Below, one piece after another: positions 23,880 to 32,328 of a stretch of 35,847 nucleotides of DNA. The position numbers and the translations under genes are program-made. Source of the DNA: a virus; IMG/VR virus record IMGVR_UViG_3300011114_000674, positions 1 through 35,847 of that record; one strand, given 5' to 3'. The stretch's first letter is position 1; each line of letters opens with the position of its first letter. A model generated the notes under the pieces. It ran no database searches and was not told the origin of the DNA. It saw nothing but the letters and a program-made list of their open reading frames with translations.

Positions 23880-24980
23880 ATGCCTATCAGTCAAATAGGG
23901 TTTATGGCCCCAAGACAGACAGAACGCCAAGAGGCTCCAAAGAAAGACTGGAAAGACTACCTAATTGAAGGATTGCAAATAGCTAACGGCATTGCAGGGC
24001 TTGCATCAAACGTTCAGACAGTACGAGAAAAGCAGGGTAACATCGAGGCTCAAAACCGCGAAGCCCAAGGCATCTTAAGTGGACAACGCCTTCTTGAAGC
24101 ACAGAAGGCTGGTATGGACGTTTCCTATGAACCGTCCCAAGGAGCAATGCCTTATTCCACTGTTGGGAAAGAAGGCGATATACGTGATGTTTTTATCAGG
24201 CAGAATGCTATAAGAGACTCTAAACCAAAAGATATTATTTATGGAATTGGGCCAAAGGGTGAGAAAACAGCCATAACTTGGGATAGGCAATCTGAGTTAC
24301 CAGCTGGTTTTAAACCGTGGGTAGAGCCAAAACAGCAAGAACTAACTACTATTGAGACAACGGATGAAAAGGGCAACCCTGTAATTAAAGTTGTACCTAA
24401 AATATCCGGCTCCACTTATCCTAAACCAATAAAAGAAAACCAGGATAAACAGCCAACAGAGGCCCAAATGTCTTCTGCAAACTTTGGCAGAAAAGCACAG
24501 GATGCAAATTCTGTAATTCAGAAGATAGAAGATAGCGGGTACGACCCATCCGCATATGGAAGGGCCGCAAGGGATCTTCCGCTACTCGGGTCATTTACTA
24601 AGAGCGATGCCGACAGGGGGTATGAACAGGCGCAAAAGGAATTTATTGCCGCAATTCTTAGAAAAGAGTCCGGCGGAGCTATCACTAAAGATGAATTTTC
24701 TGAATACGGTAAAATCTACTTCCCGCAGCCAGGCGATGGCCCGGAAGTCTTAACTCAGAAGGCCATAGCCAGAGATAAAGCTGCTAAGTCTCTCCTAGAG
24801 ATGGCTGGAGAAAAGGCCGCAGGTTCTATCTCTAATCGTGACATTTCTGGGTTAAGAGTTAAGCAACAGTCTGGCATGGGGGAAGCAATAGCCGCCCCAA
24901 AGACCCCTGCAAAAGCTAAACAGATAATGCAGAATGGAGTTATCTACAAACTAAACGAAAGAACGGGGCAATATGAGTGA
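23880..24980 (+). CDS. Probable ejection protein
   Basis: A 366-residue protein with a helical start, mixed charged middle and a Lys-rich tail (PKTPAKAKQIMQNGVIYKLN). RAARDLPLLGSF and QAQKEFIAAILRKESGGAI are typical of phage internal virion proteins; the ILRKESGGAI type of block is recurrent in podovirus ejection proteins. AGGAGGGG precedes the ATG. It overlaps the next gene by 8 bases. Confidence 0.65.
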   Translation: MPISQIGFMAPRQTERQEAPKKDWKDYLIEGLQIANGIAGLASNVQTVREKQGNIEAQNREAQGILSGQRLLEAQKAGMDVSYEPSQGAMPYSTVGKEGDIRDVFIRQNAIRDSKPKDIIYGIGPKGEKTAITWDRQSELPAGFKPWVEPKQQELTTIETTDEKGNPVIKVVPKISGSTYPKPIKENQDKQPTEAQMSSANFGRKAQDANSVIQKIEDSGYDPSAYGRAARDLPLLGSFTKSDADRGYEQAQKEFIAAILRKESGGAITKDEFSEYGKIYFPQPGDGPEVLTQKAIARDKAAKSLLEMAGEKAAGSISNRDISGLRVKQQSGMGEAIAAPKTPAKAKQIMQNGVIYKLNERTGQYE

Positions 24981-26697
24981 TAAAAAACCACCTTTTGACC
25001 CAAGCAAACCGTTTACGGAAGTGAAGCCTCCGTTTGATCCAAGCAAACCATTTTCTGAAATTCCAGAGGTGGCCAAAGTAGAACCGTCTACTTCTGGTTC
25101 TTTCGGTAGGGGTCTTGCCCAAGGGGCTTCATTAGGCTTTGCAGATGAGGCGACAGCCGCATTGGCCACGGCATATTTGAAGGGAAAAGAGTTAGTTGGG
25201 GCGGGTCGCCCGATTGACATGGCTAAAGAATATTCTAGCCTTAGGGATCTATACAGGCAGAAAGATGTCGAAGCCGGGACTAAGAACCCAATCGCATACG
25301 GGTCCGGGACATTTGCTGGTGGCGCGTTATCGACAATAGTCCCAGCTGCCGCCGTCCCAAAGCTAGGGGCTCTTGTAGCCGGGCCATCGGCATTGGCTAG
25401 ATACGGCAGCGCTGCCGGACTTGGGGCATTAGGCGGGGCTGGGTATTCTGAAGCAAACCTAACAACTCCAGAAGGCGCTAAAGATCTGGCGTCTGATGTT
25501 GCAAAGGGAGCGGCCATAGGAGCTACTGCTCAAGGCATTGGCGATTTGTTAGGGAAGGCCGCTTCCACGTTTAAACCGTCTAACCTTATGAAAACGGCTG
25601 ATAGCCGCGTTCTGAAGCAAGCCGGATATATGGGACCAGAACTTAAAAAACTTTCTGAGGCTGAAAAATCTCAGATAGCTAACGTACTTAGAGACACAAA
25701 GACGGTTACAGCATTCAAGTCTCTAGACGATATTGCAGCTAAAGCAGCAGAGAATAAGGCCATAACCGGCAAAGAAATAGGCAACACTTTAGACTCAGTA
25801 GATTCCTTAGTCAAAAAGGCTTATTCGCTTGTTGACGAAGGCAAATTCGGGGATATTCCAGAGCAAGCCAAAGTTAACTTGAAACAAGCCATATCTGACA
25901 AGTTTCAGTTCAACATGGCGAGTATCGGCAATCGAATTGAATCAGAGTTAATCCAAGCCAATTCATCTAACCCTCTTATGAAAGGCGAGATGTCTAAATT
26001 GGCGGATATAGCCGCTGATTTTAAATCGGGCAAGCCGATGTCTTTGAGAGAGGGCAACGTAATAAAGGGCACGCAGGGGAAGATAACAAACTTCAATTCT
26101 GAAACAGTACCACAGAGTTTTAAGCAAGAAGTCTATTCAATAATCAAAGATGAAATAGATCAGACTGTAGGAAGGATTGGAAACCTAGAGCAAGCCATAG
26201 CTAAGGCAGAGGGAACTACTCTAGGCACTATTGACGCAGCGGCTAGGGGTAAATCAGTCCTAGAAGACTACATAAAGTCAAAAAAGGACTATGGGGCGTT
26301 AAAAAAGACGGCTGATATTTCGGCTAAAAGGCTTGGGCAACTTCAAGCAAATAGAGACATAAGCTTGACAGACACCATTGCAGCTGGTGCCGGTATGGCA
26401 TCCGGAGGACCAGCGAATGCTATTGCAATTGGTGCATTGAATAAGCTTTGGAGACAAAACGAAGCGACCATTGTTGGTGGCACTGCCAGGACAGCTGCTA
26501 GAATCCTTCAAACGGTTCCAGACGCCTTGGGTCCATACGCACCAATACTTGAGAATGCCGCAAAAGTAGGTGGTGTTAGCGGCATCCGTGCTGCCCACCA
26601 AGACCTTCTTCAAAGGCCGGACTATGTTAAGGTCTTAAACGACTATGAATCCAACCCAATGCAAAGACGATTAAATAATACACAGGGGAGACAATAA
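24973..26697 (+). CDS. Large ejection protein with N-terminal tandem repeat
   Basis: A 574-residue protein. It begins with two copies of a 13-residue unit containing KPPFDPSKPF, then GRGLAQGASLGFADE and a long Ala/Gly-rich hydrophobic region (about 100-160), and is helical afterwards. This layout (FDPSKPF repeats plus GLA.GASLGFADE) is familiar from internal virion or ejection proteins. It probably enters the host envelope with the DNA. Identification is by pattern and order. Confidence 0.68.
   Translation: MSDKKPPFDPSKPFTEVKPPFDPSKPFSEIPEVAKVEPSTSGSFGRGLAQGASLGFADEATAALATAYLKGKELVGAGRPIDMAKEYSSLRDLYRQKDVEAGTKNPIAYGSGTFAGGALSTIVPAAAVPKLGALVAGPSALARYGSAAGLGALGGAGYSEANLTTPEGAKDLASDVAKGAAIGATAQGIGDLLGKAASTFKPSNLMKTADSRVLKQAGYMGPELKKLSEAEKSQIANVLRDTKTVTAFKSLDDIAAKAAENKAITGKEIGNTLDSVDSLVKKAYSLVDEGKFGDIPEQAKVNLKQAISDKFQFNMASIGNRIESELIQANSSNPLMKGEMSKLADIAADFKSGKPMSLREGNVIKGTQGKITNFNSETVPQSFKQEVYSIIKDEIDQTVGRIGNLEQAIAKAEGTTLGTIDAAARGKSVLEDYIKSKKDYGALKKTADISAKRLGQLQANRDISLTDTIAAGAGMASGGPANAIAIGALNKLWRQNEATIVGGTARTAARILQTVPDALGPYAPILENAAKVGGVSGIRAAHQDLLQRPDYVKVLNDYESNPMQRRLNNTQGRQ
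24985..25062 (+). repeat. Two tandem 39-bp coding repeats
   Basis: Two in-frame units (24985-25023 and 25024-25062) encode KPPFDPSKPFTEV and KPPFDPSKPFSEI. The DNA has diverged at several third positions, so the duplication is not recent. It may be a protein-binding or cargo-like linker. Confidence 0.75.
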
Positions 26698-26699
26698 CG

Positions 26700-27848
26700 A
26701 TGGCAGCACCGTCACTAACATATACGCTCACTAACGGCTCGACAGCCGATGCATCGCAAGTGATGCAGAACTTTAACGACCTTTTGAATGGCTATACCGA
26801 CGGCACAAAAGACCTGTCGATAAACGCACTCACTTGCGCTGGCACGGCCACGCTCAACGGTAATATCAATTTAGGAAACGCTTCTGCCGACGATTTAAAC
26901 ATTACCGCAAGTCTTGCTTCGTCGCTTCCAATTAAGACAACCAATAGCTATGACATTGGCTCATCCACCCTTGGCCTAAGAGCTGCCTATTTCGGAGCCA
27001 ACAGCCAAACGGTCAATATCAAGGGCTCTGCGTCCATGTCCGCAACGTGGACCCTAACCCTACCTGTGAGCGCTGGCGTCACAAAGAAGGTGCTTTATAC
27101 GGACGGCTCAGGCGTCACATCGTGGGATTGGGGCCAAGGCGTCACAGTGGCAAAAAGCACAAACTATACCGTCACGGACACAGACGGCTATGGAACCATC
27201 CTTTTCACGACTGGCTCAGGAGCAAACGTTTTGACACTCCCAGCCGTTGCAAATAACACAAATAGAATCATCGCTATTCGCAAGGTCGACAGCGGAACCG
27301 GAACGCTTGCAGTCACAGGAGCTAGCTCAGAGCAGATTGATGCGGCAAACACCTTCACTCTCTATAATCAGCATGAGTGTCTTATTATTCAAAGCGATGG
27401 TAGCTCATGGCACATATTGAAGCATACGCCAGGGGTTTGGAAGTCCTACACACCGACGGGTGCATGGTCGACAAACTCCACCTACACTGGCGGATTCCTT
27501 CGCTCTAGATCATATCTTGAGGTTTGGGTCAAGATTGCCTTGGCTGGTGCCCCAACTTCTGCGTCTTTAACGATAAACTTGCCAAGCGGCTTCACAATCG
27601 ACACAAACGGCACAAACTCGGACACTGACTCCGCTGACGTTGGCGTGGTGACGGTCAAGCAAAACACTGGCTCAAACTACTTCTTGGGCCACGTCAACTA
27701 TGCGACCACAACCACGGTGACGGCCACAACCTTCACGGTTTCAGGCACCAGGGTTGACAGGACTACGGTTAGCCAAATAGCTCCAATTACATTTGCTGCC
27801 AGTGACGAGGTTCACCTTCGCTATCGCGTGGCGATTACCCAGGCTTGA
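26700..27848 (+). CDS. Tail fibre / receptor-binding protein candidate
   Basis: A 382-residue Thr/Ser/Asn-rich protein at the end of the structural operon. The start (SLTYTLTNGSTADASQVMQN) resembles N-terminal virion-anchoring segments of phage fibres, followed by repeated beta-strand blocks and a distinct C-terminal domain from about residue 245 (WKSYTPTGAWSTN..). No catalytic spike motif is seen. It likely binds the host surface. The hairpin 24 bases downstream ends this operon. Confidence 0.7.
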   Translation: MAAPSLTYTLTNGSTADASQVMQNFNDLLNGYTDGTKDLSINALTCAGTATLNGNINLGNASADDLNITASLASSLPIKTTNSYDIGSSTLGLRAAYFGANSQTVNIKGSASMSATWTLTLPVSAGVTKKVLYTDGSGVTSWDWGQGVTVAKSTNYTVTDTDGYGTILFTTGSGANVLTLPAVANNTNRIIAIRKVDSGTGTLAVTGASSEQIDAANTFTLYNQHECLIIQSDGSSWHILKHTPGVWKSYTPTGAWSTNSTYTGGFLRSRSYLEVWVKIALAGAPTSASLTINLPSGFTIDTNGTNSDTDSADVGVVTVKQNTGSNYFLGHVNYATTTTVTATTFTVSGTRVDRTTVSQIAPITFAASDEVHLRYRVAITQA

Positions 27849-27871
27849 TAGTTTGACGGAAATTTAAAGAT

Positions 27872-27914
27872 AAGGTAGATGGGTAGTACCATAAATATTC
27901 TACTCATCTACCTT
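27872..27914 (+). terminator. Probable terminator after the structural operon
   Basis: AAGGTAGATGGGTAG (27872-27886) pairs with CTACTCATCTACCTT (27900-27914) over 15 positions with one G-T pair. The 13-base loop is AT-rich. The following sequence GTTTCC is a poor U run, so termination may be partial or factor dependent. Confidence 0.6.
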
Positions 27915-27931
27915 GTTTCCAAGGATAACCT

Positions 27932-28147
27932 ATGAATCTAGACGCAATATACTTCGTACTATCTGCTCTTTTTTTGACAAATCTAATCCAAGCTTATTTT
28001 CTCCTATCAAAGTCCAATAAACAGAAGGCAAAATTAGATATAAGCGCATCTGATTTGCTTCATGAATTGACAGTAAATGGCAGTGCAATCTTGAAGGTCG
28101 ATGTTATGGACAGGGATAACCTTCTCCTGAGACTGCCGCGTGGTTAG
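27932..28147 (+). CDS. Small single-pass membrane protein
   Basis: A 71-residue protein with one hydrophobic segment (about 5-26) and a charged C-terminal domain. AAGGA precedes the ATG. One-segment proteins of this size near lysis genes can be holin-like or anti-holin-like, but no family is recognised. Its stop overlaps the aminotransferase-like gene by 8 bases. Confidence 0.62.
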   Translation: MNLDAIYFVLSALFLTNLIQAYFLLSKSNKQKAKLDISASDLLHELTVNGSAILKVDVMDRDNLLLRLPRG

Positions 28148-29090
28148 TTCATCTAGGTCATACAAGCTTATACAAAGAGCAGATGAGAGCCTAGGACACT
28201 GCAAAGAAGGGCCTAGAGTGCTTATTTCCAGCGGAAACGGTGCCAATGTATATGCTGCCGCTGACAACTACAAATACCTAGACTTCACTGGCTCTAGTGG
28301 CGTTTTAGGCCACTCTAACGACAGCCTAAATCAAGATGTTTCAAGGCAATTGCAAAGAGGGATATCCCTACCTTTACACAGGTATTCGGAGCTAGAGGCA
28401 GCCGAAAAGACAAAGGAAGCAATTCCATTCATCGACCACGTCAAGTTTTTTAGGAAGGAATTTGACGCTGTATCGTTCTGCTTTGAGTTATCTAATTATT
28501 TTTCATCTGATCCAGTTTTTGTTTCTCCAGACGACACAATTCAAAGCGACATACAATCTTTAAGGGATAAATGCACTTCACATAACCGTTTGCTGGTTAT
28601 GAACGAATCACATTCATCCTTCAGGTTCCCTAAATTCTCAGCATCTAATTACTACGGTATAGTTCCAGACCTAATAATCATTGGTGCGGCAAATGCTTGC
28701 GGGTTTCCATTTTTCATAGTGGGCGGCAAGTCTATACTCATGGCCCAAAACCCAGAAATTGAAGAAGACTACCCAGTTGACTGCATTTCATTAGGGGCAT
28801 ATACGGCGGCCGTAACACTGCTACAAAAGCGCTATTCTATTGAGCAATTGTGGGAGAATGCAGCTACCTTCCAACGGGAATTTAACAAGTTATCCACATC
28901 TATTCAGCTGGCGGGTAACTACTCGACAAGGCTCAGGGTGTCTGGAGAGCCAAAGAACGTGGGACGTTTTATGAAAGAGTGCTTGTCAGCCGGGTTTATC
29001 TTTGATGACTATGTAAACTTCACATTTCCGCTTATTTCTGAGTGTAAAAGTGCTATTCCTATTCTTAGATCAATACTTTTAAAAGTATAA
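28140..29090 (+). CDS. Degenerate class III aminotransferase homologue (probable pseudoenzyme)
   Basis: A 316-residue protein (GTG at 28140) that follows the glutamate-1-semialdehyde aminotransferase fold: YKYLDFTGSSGVLGH, LLVMNESHSSFRF, YGIVPDLIIIGAANACGFP and VGGKSILM. In the family, Asp of DEV..GFR binds the PLP nitrogen and Lys of the GK..GGG.P block holds PLP; here they read Asn155 and Ala183. The SG.EA block is also lost, and the chain is about 100 residues shorter than usual. PLP catalysis is therefore unlikely. It may have been repurposed for binding or structure. No frameshift is seen. Confidence 0.7.
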   Translation: MVSSSRSYKLIQRADESLGHCKEGPRVLISSGNGANVYAAADNYKYLDFTGSSGVLGHSNDSLNQDVSRQLQRGISLPLHRYSELEAAEKTKEAIPFIDHVKFFRKEFDAVSFCFELSNYFSSDPVFVSPDDTIQSDIQSLRDKCTSHNRLLVMNESHSSFRFPKFSASNYYGIVPDLIIIGAANACGFPFFIVGGKSILMAQNPEIEEDYPVDCISLGAYTAAVTLLQKRYSIEQLWENAATFQREFNKLSTSIQLAGNYSTRLRVSGEPKNVGRFMKECLSAGFIFDDYVNFTFPLISECKSAIPILRSILLKV

Positions 29091-29107
29091 ATTACTGGGG
29101 AGTTTAA

Positions 29108-29317
29108 ATGTCAAATAAGCTAGAATTCAATTCATTGGACGACTTGCTAAACTATTTAGACTCTAATGAGAAGTCCATAGGAGAAGACGTTGCTAAATAT
29201 AAGTCACAAGTCTCAGAGTTAACGGGTCACGATTTGAGCAAGCCTGTAACGGCTTTGGACGTTATCAAAATCGTTAAGAAAGTATTCGGAGCAAATCCAA
29301 TTGGACCATCTGCCTGA
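29108..29317 (+). CDS. Hypothetical small acidic protein
   Basis: A 69-residue soluble, helical protein with a good GGGGAG site. It has no cysteine, no membrane segment and no recognised motif. The next gene starts within its last 17 bases, so the two are probably coupled. Confidence 0.6.
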   Translation: MSNKLEFNSLDDLLNYLDSNEKSIGEDVAKYKSQVSELTGHDLSKPVTALDVIKIVKKVFGANPIGPSA

Positions 29318-29567
29318 AATAGCTTTAAGCGTTTGCCTATTGGCGAGCCTAGTTTTGAACGCTGCCATATGCCTTTCGATTGTGAAGCATTCTAAATCTG
29401 CTGATTCGGACTATAGGCCAACGCCTGGCAGCGGTTTGGCGTCTGGTATTGTCGAGGTCGCTGGCGGTGTGTTCAGAAGGGCCAATAAAAAGAGGCGTCC
29501 AGTAGTTTCGACAGAGGATGCCCTATGGAAGCTAGAGCAAGATTCTAACTCAAGGCCTATGCGATAG
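29301..29567 (+). CDS. Small membrane protein with basic tail
   Basis: An 88-residue protein from TTG at 29301 (GGAG about 9 bases upstream). One hydrophobic segment (about 7-28) is followed by a basic cytoplasmic-type tail with RRANKKRRP. An inner-membrane, lysis-related role is conceivable from position, but no family is evident. Confidence 0.55.
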   Translation: MDHLPEIALSVCLLASLVLNAAICLSIVKHSKSADSDYRPTPGSGLASGIVEVAGGVFRRANKKRRPVVSTEDALWKLEQDSNSRPMR

Positions 29568-29583
29568 GGCTAAACCCTGCTAG

Positions 29584-29616
29584 TATATTCCTACACACCT
29601 AAATTGGCGGAATATA
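29584..29616 (+). other. Inverted repeat between genes
   Basis: TATATTCC (29584-29591) and GGAATATA (29609-29616) form an 8-bp inverted repeat with a 17-base spacer, just before the GGGAGGGG ribosome site of the lipoprotein gene. It may be a weak leader hairpin or an operator. Confidence 0.35.
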
Positions 29617-29629
29617 GCGGGAGGGGCTT

Positions 29630-30553
29630 ATGCGGGCTTTTTGTCTGGCATTTGTTGCTTTGTTTCTATTTGCTTGCTCGTCTGGCAAGCAGCCTGAAAA
29701 GGACATTCCTTCCTTAGACATCAGGGCTAAGTATTCCGTAGCCGTCAAACGCCTTTCAGATAAATTCCTTGAAGGCGGTTGGGTTGTCACACGCGACATT
29801 GAAGGCAAGCCAGAACACGTTGGCGAGGGGTTACTATGGACAGGTCTTTGGCTCGCTGCCGCCCCTTGCGACGATTCGGCCTTATCTGACACCATGCTAC
29901 GCGAGGTTATAGCCTCCCTTGACGGTGCCCTAGTCCGCTATCTTCCGCTCGGAGAATACGAAGGCGGAAGGGAAGTAACCCTAGACGGTGCCCTTGGCCT
30001 ATATCGTGGCATTGCCGAGCGAATAGAACGTTGCGGCGGTGGGACACTGTGGGCACCCGTCATCGCCGCCCACCTTAAATACGTCGATGACCACGGCCAG
30101 AAATTAAATGCGAATTCAAGGGCTACTCTTGATAAGGAATTCACCTATGTCTTGGACCTTCTAGGCTACCGCCTAGGCGTTCGCGGAAAGCCTAGCACCG
30201 ACAGGCTTAGGCTACTCGGCGGCCAAGTGTCGGCATGGGCAGCAGCGGTTGTGGCGAACAAGGCGGCGGCCTACCGAATCCACCTTGGATTCCTTGCCCT
30301 AGAATCGGCAGAGGTTATGGGAGAGAAGGTAGATTGGTTCTCCTTTTGCGCCGGGAGCAACGGTGCCGACATTCCCCTCGTAGATAACAAATGCGGGCGC
30401 GGAAACCTAAAGGGTTGGATCGAGCAATTCAGGTTTAACGAGTGGGAATACCGCCACCAACGTAGCGGCAAGTGGGAAAGCCCAGACGGCCACGGCGATG
30501 AAACGCCTGGCTTAGACTTGATAACGGCAATCCGGGCGGCGTATGATATCTGA
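29630..30553 (+). CDS. Predicted lipoprotein of unknown function
   Basis: A 307-residue protein with a lipoprotein signal: MRAFCLAFVALFLFAC followed by SSGK, so Cys16 would be lipidated and the mature part anchored in the envelope. The mature region is helical with blocks such as GEGLLWTGLWLAAAPCDD and, near the end, SGKWESPDGHGDETPGLD. No enzymatic family is recognised. It is far larger than usual outer-membrane spanins. Phage lipoproteins can block receptors or DNA entry, or be anchored lysis factors; this is open. GGGAGGGG precedes the ATG. Confidence 0.72.
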   Translation: MRAFCLAFVALFLFACSSGKQPEKDIPSLDIRAKYSVAVKRLSDKFLEGGWVVTRDIEGKPEHVGEGLLWTGLWLAAAPCDDSALSDTMLREVIASLDGALVRYLPLGEYEGGREVTLDGALGLYRGIAERIERCGGGTLWAPVIAAHLKYVDDHGQKLNANSRATLDKEFTYVLDLLGYRLGVRGKPSTDRLRLLGGQVSAWAAAVVANKAAAYRIHLGFLALESAEVMGEKVDWFSFCAGSNGADIPLVDNKCGRGNLKGWIEQFRFNEWEYRHQRSGKWESPDGHGDETPGLDLITAIRAAYDI

Positions 30554-30659
30554 CAAGATATCCCTACTATACCTAATAGCCCTAGAATCTCTTCGATTCG
30601 CCTATTGGTTCTTTTTTAAAAGATCCAAAGGGAAACCCATAACAGCGAGGATTGCTAAA

Positions 30660-30932
30660 ATGGAAACCGTTAAAGTCGAATTAGAGTGTTCCAAGGAAAC
30701 CTACGAGCTAGGCAAGGGCTTGGCTGATTTCATCGGTGCGGTTAAGACTGCCTTGGCTGATGGATGGCAGCTTGGCACCGATATCCCGGTTGTTATCTCT
30801 GCCGCTCTTTCTACCCTTGTTCCAGCCGTTGACGGCGTAACAAAGGTTAAGGACGAATTGGCATCCGACAAAAAAGCGTTCGTAAACGCCGCCGTTGCTA
30901 CAGGTGCGGCTGTCATGAATGCAGTTTTGTGA
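30660..30932 (+). CDS. Hypothetical protein, Ala/Val-rich
   Basis: A 90-residue protein from the ATG at 30660 (GAGG 9 bases upstream), starting METVKVELECSKETYELG. A start at 30543 would add 39 residues with a hydrophobic stretch (LLYLIALESLRFAYWFFF), but has no clear ribosome site; it does, however, overlap the lipoprotein stop, so a membrane-anchored longer form is possible. The C-terminal half (AALSTLVPAVDGVTKV) is helical. Function unknown. Confidence 0.6.
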   Translation: METVKVELECSKETYELGKGLADFIGAVKTALADGWQLGTDIPVVISAALSTLVPAVDGVTKVKDELASDKKAFVNAAVATGAAVMNAVL

Positions 30933-30942
30933 TATTTACTTA

Positions 30943-31017
30943 GGCAAGGGCAAGCTATTCATTTGAAGTGTTTCTGAGGGGGACCACTTTTATAAACCGG
31001 GTAGCCTTGCCCTTCCT
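30943..31017 (+). ncRNA. Structured intergenic RNA, possible regulator or terminator
   Basis: The 102-base gap can fold with an outer stem AAGGGCAAG (30946-30954) with CTTGCCCTT (31006-31014), extended by CTA with TAG across a one-base bulge, enclosing an inner stem AAGTG (30966-30970) with CACTT (30985-30989). The loop region includes GAGGGGG. There is no strong U run. It could be a leader controlling the endopeptidase or a terminator. Confidence 0.4.
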
Positions 31018-31034
31018 ATTTAGCTGAGAGAAAA

Positions 31035-31403
31035 ATGCTAGATAGATACCTTTCAAAGAATTTCAGGGAGCGGGAATTCCGATGCAAATGCCGGAAGGCA
31101 CTATGCGATGCACCGCCAATGGACCAGTCATTCATAGATTTGCTGCAAAAGATTAGAGATCGTTATGGCAAGCCAATGCCAATCCTTTCGGGCGCTAGAT
31201 GCCATGAATGGAATGCTCTTGTAGGCGGCAAGGAACACAGCCAGCACTTGCTAGGGAAGGCTGTAGACGTTGGCTTCGCCTCGCCTCAAGACCTAGGCGA
31301 ACTATTGGCCGTTGCTACCGACATGGACGTTGGCGGCATCGGCATTGCAACAACTTTCATACACCTAGACAACGGACCAAAGGGGCGACGGTGGAGCTAT
31401 TAA
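31035..31403 (+). CDS. Peptidase M15 family endolysin (cell wall endopeptidase)
   Basis: A 122-residue Zn-dependent peptidase of the M15 (VanY / L-Ala-D-Glu type) family. SGARCHEWNALVGGKEHSQH (52-71) ends in His71, then AVDVG gives Asp78 and FIHLDNG gives His110, the three zinc ligands. An N-terminal EFRCKCRKALC cysteine cluster is typical of the M15_3 subgroup. No signal peptide is present, so release would need a holin. It cuts stem peptides of peptidoglycan. The following gene starts 13 bases before its stop. Confidence 0.9.
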   Translation: MLDRYLSKNFREREFRCKCRKALCDAPPMDQSFIDLLQKIRDRYGKPMPILSGARCHEWNALVGGKEHSQHLLGKAVDVGFASPQDLGELLAVATDMDVGGIGIATTFIHLDNGPKGRRWSY

Positions 31404-32137
31404 AACGAATTGGATTCATCCTGGCACTGGCAGCGCCGCCAGTATTGGCTGTCTTGATTATATTGGCGTTCATTCTTTCGCTTCCAGCTTGCACCGACGT
31501 AACGCATTCAGCAAAGCCGGATGTTTACTATAAGCGGGATGCCAAACTAAGCTACGGCGGCAGAGACTACCTAGGGGTTGCCATTCTACCTAGAGCGGCA
31601 ACCTATAGGTTGCAATTTAGTTTCTCTGGCGACTTAGACCTGTTCACGCTTAGAACCTGTCACCGCGAAATCACGCAAGAGGAATTCGGCGGCGGTGGGA
31701 TATTCAACAGAAAGCAGAAGCAAGTTGAAATCACCTACGAACCGCAACCGGGAATTGAATCGGGAACCTACTGCCCGGTCGAAATCGGCGGCTACGATGC
31801 TGAGAAGGGAAGGCATAGCTGGGGGTTCATCGACTTTGAAGGTCCAACAGAAACCCTATCCGGCCTTGTTAAATGCAATGGCATTCGACAGGTGTTCAAT
31901 GGCGTTAGCGTTTGCCAATCCTTAGAAGGTTTGGCACAGGAGATAGTGTTCCCCGTCGATGTTAGGTTTGCACCGTCCGAATGCCTGTCACCGGAAACGA
32001 AAGACAACCGCACGTTCCGAATCTACCCACCCAAAGGGCGATGCATTTACGTCTTCCGAGAAATGGGCGGGGACGGCAGGTTCCACAGGCTAACGACGAT
32101 CGGATACGAATCAATTCTTGTTAGAAAGGTTCTCTGA
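31391..32137 (+). CDS. Predicted lipoprotein, second in the late region
   Basis: From GTG 31391 (AAAGGGG 6 bases upstream) the product has 248 residues; an in-frame ATG at 31208 is a shadow inside the endopeptidase gene. The N-terminus has Lys/Arg, a long hydrophobic stretch (7-31) and SLPAC, a plausible lipobox with Cys34. The mature part is beta-rich with several Cys (CHRE, YCPVE, KCNG, CQSL), which may form disulphides in the periplasm. No family is recognised. Its place after the endolysin suggests a lysis or envelope function. Confidence 0.68.
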   Translation: MELLKRIGFILALAAPPVLAVLIILAFILSLPACTDVTHSAKPDVYYKRDAKLSYGGRDYLGVAILPRAATYRLQFSFSGDLDLFTLRTCHREITQEEFGGGGIFNRKQKQVEITYEPQPGIESGTYCPVEIGGYDAEKGRHSWGFIDFEGPTETLSGLVKCNGIRQVFNGVSVCQSLEGLAQEIVFPVDVRFAPSECLSPETKDNRTFRIYPPKGRCIYVFREMGGDGRFHRLTTIGYESILVRKVL

Positions 32138-32328
32138 TGATTGCGATTATAACGGCGCTAGCACCGGCAATCCTTTCTATCCTGTCCTTTATTCTAGACC
32201 GAATGGGTGTTTCCGTTAAAACGAAACTATCCTTTTTGAACATGGTAGAATCAATGGGTCAAGAGGGGTTGATATCCGTTAAACTCCACAAGTCCTATGA
32301 GGACCAACGGCAAAGGCTTATGCAATGA
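32137..32328 (+). CDS. Small membrane protein, possible lysis accessory
   Basis: A 63-residue protein with one N-terminal hydrophobic segment (about 2-20) and a charged helical tail, with the start overlapping the previous stop by one base (TGATG). Size and location next to the endopeptidase and a lipoprotein would suit an inner-membrane spanin partner or small holin, but the periplasmic coiled coil of a classic spanin is short here. Confidence 0.6.
   Translation: MIAIITALAPAILSILSFILDRMGVSVKTKLSFLNMVESMGQEGLISVKLHKSYEDQRQRLMQ

Noticed and set aside
27853-27881. TTGACG with a 17-base spacer as a promoter after the fibre gene
   Set aside because: The -10 (TAGATG) matches only 3 of 6 and falls inside the terminator stem.
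28890-28898. DnaA-box sequence TTATCCACA
   Set aside because: It is in the middle of a coding region with no other origin features.
31208-31390. In-frame ATG giving a longer form of the second lipoprotein
   Set aside because: It lies wholly inside the endopeptidase gene and would bury the lipoprotein signal. The GTG at 31391 has a proper ribosome site.
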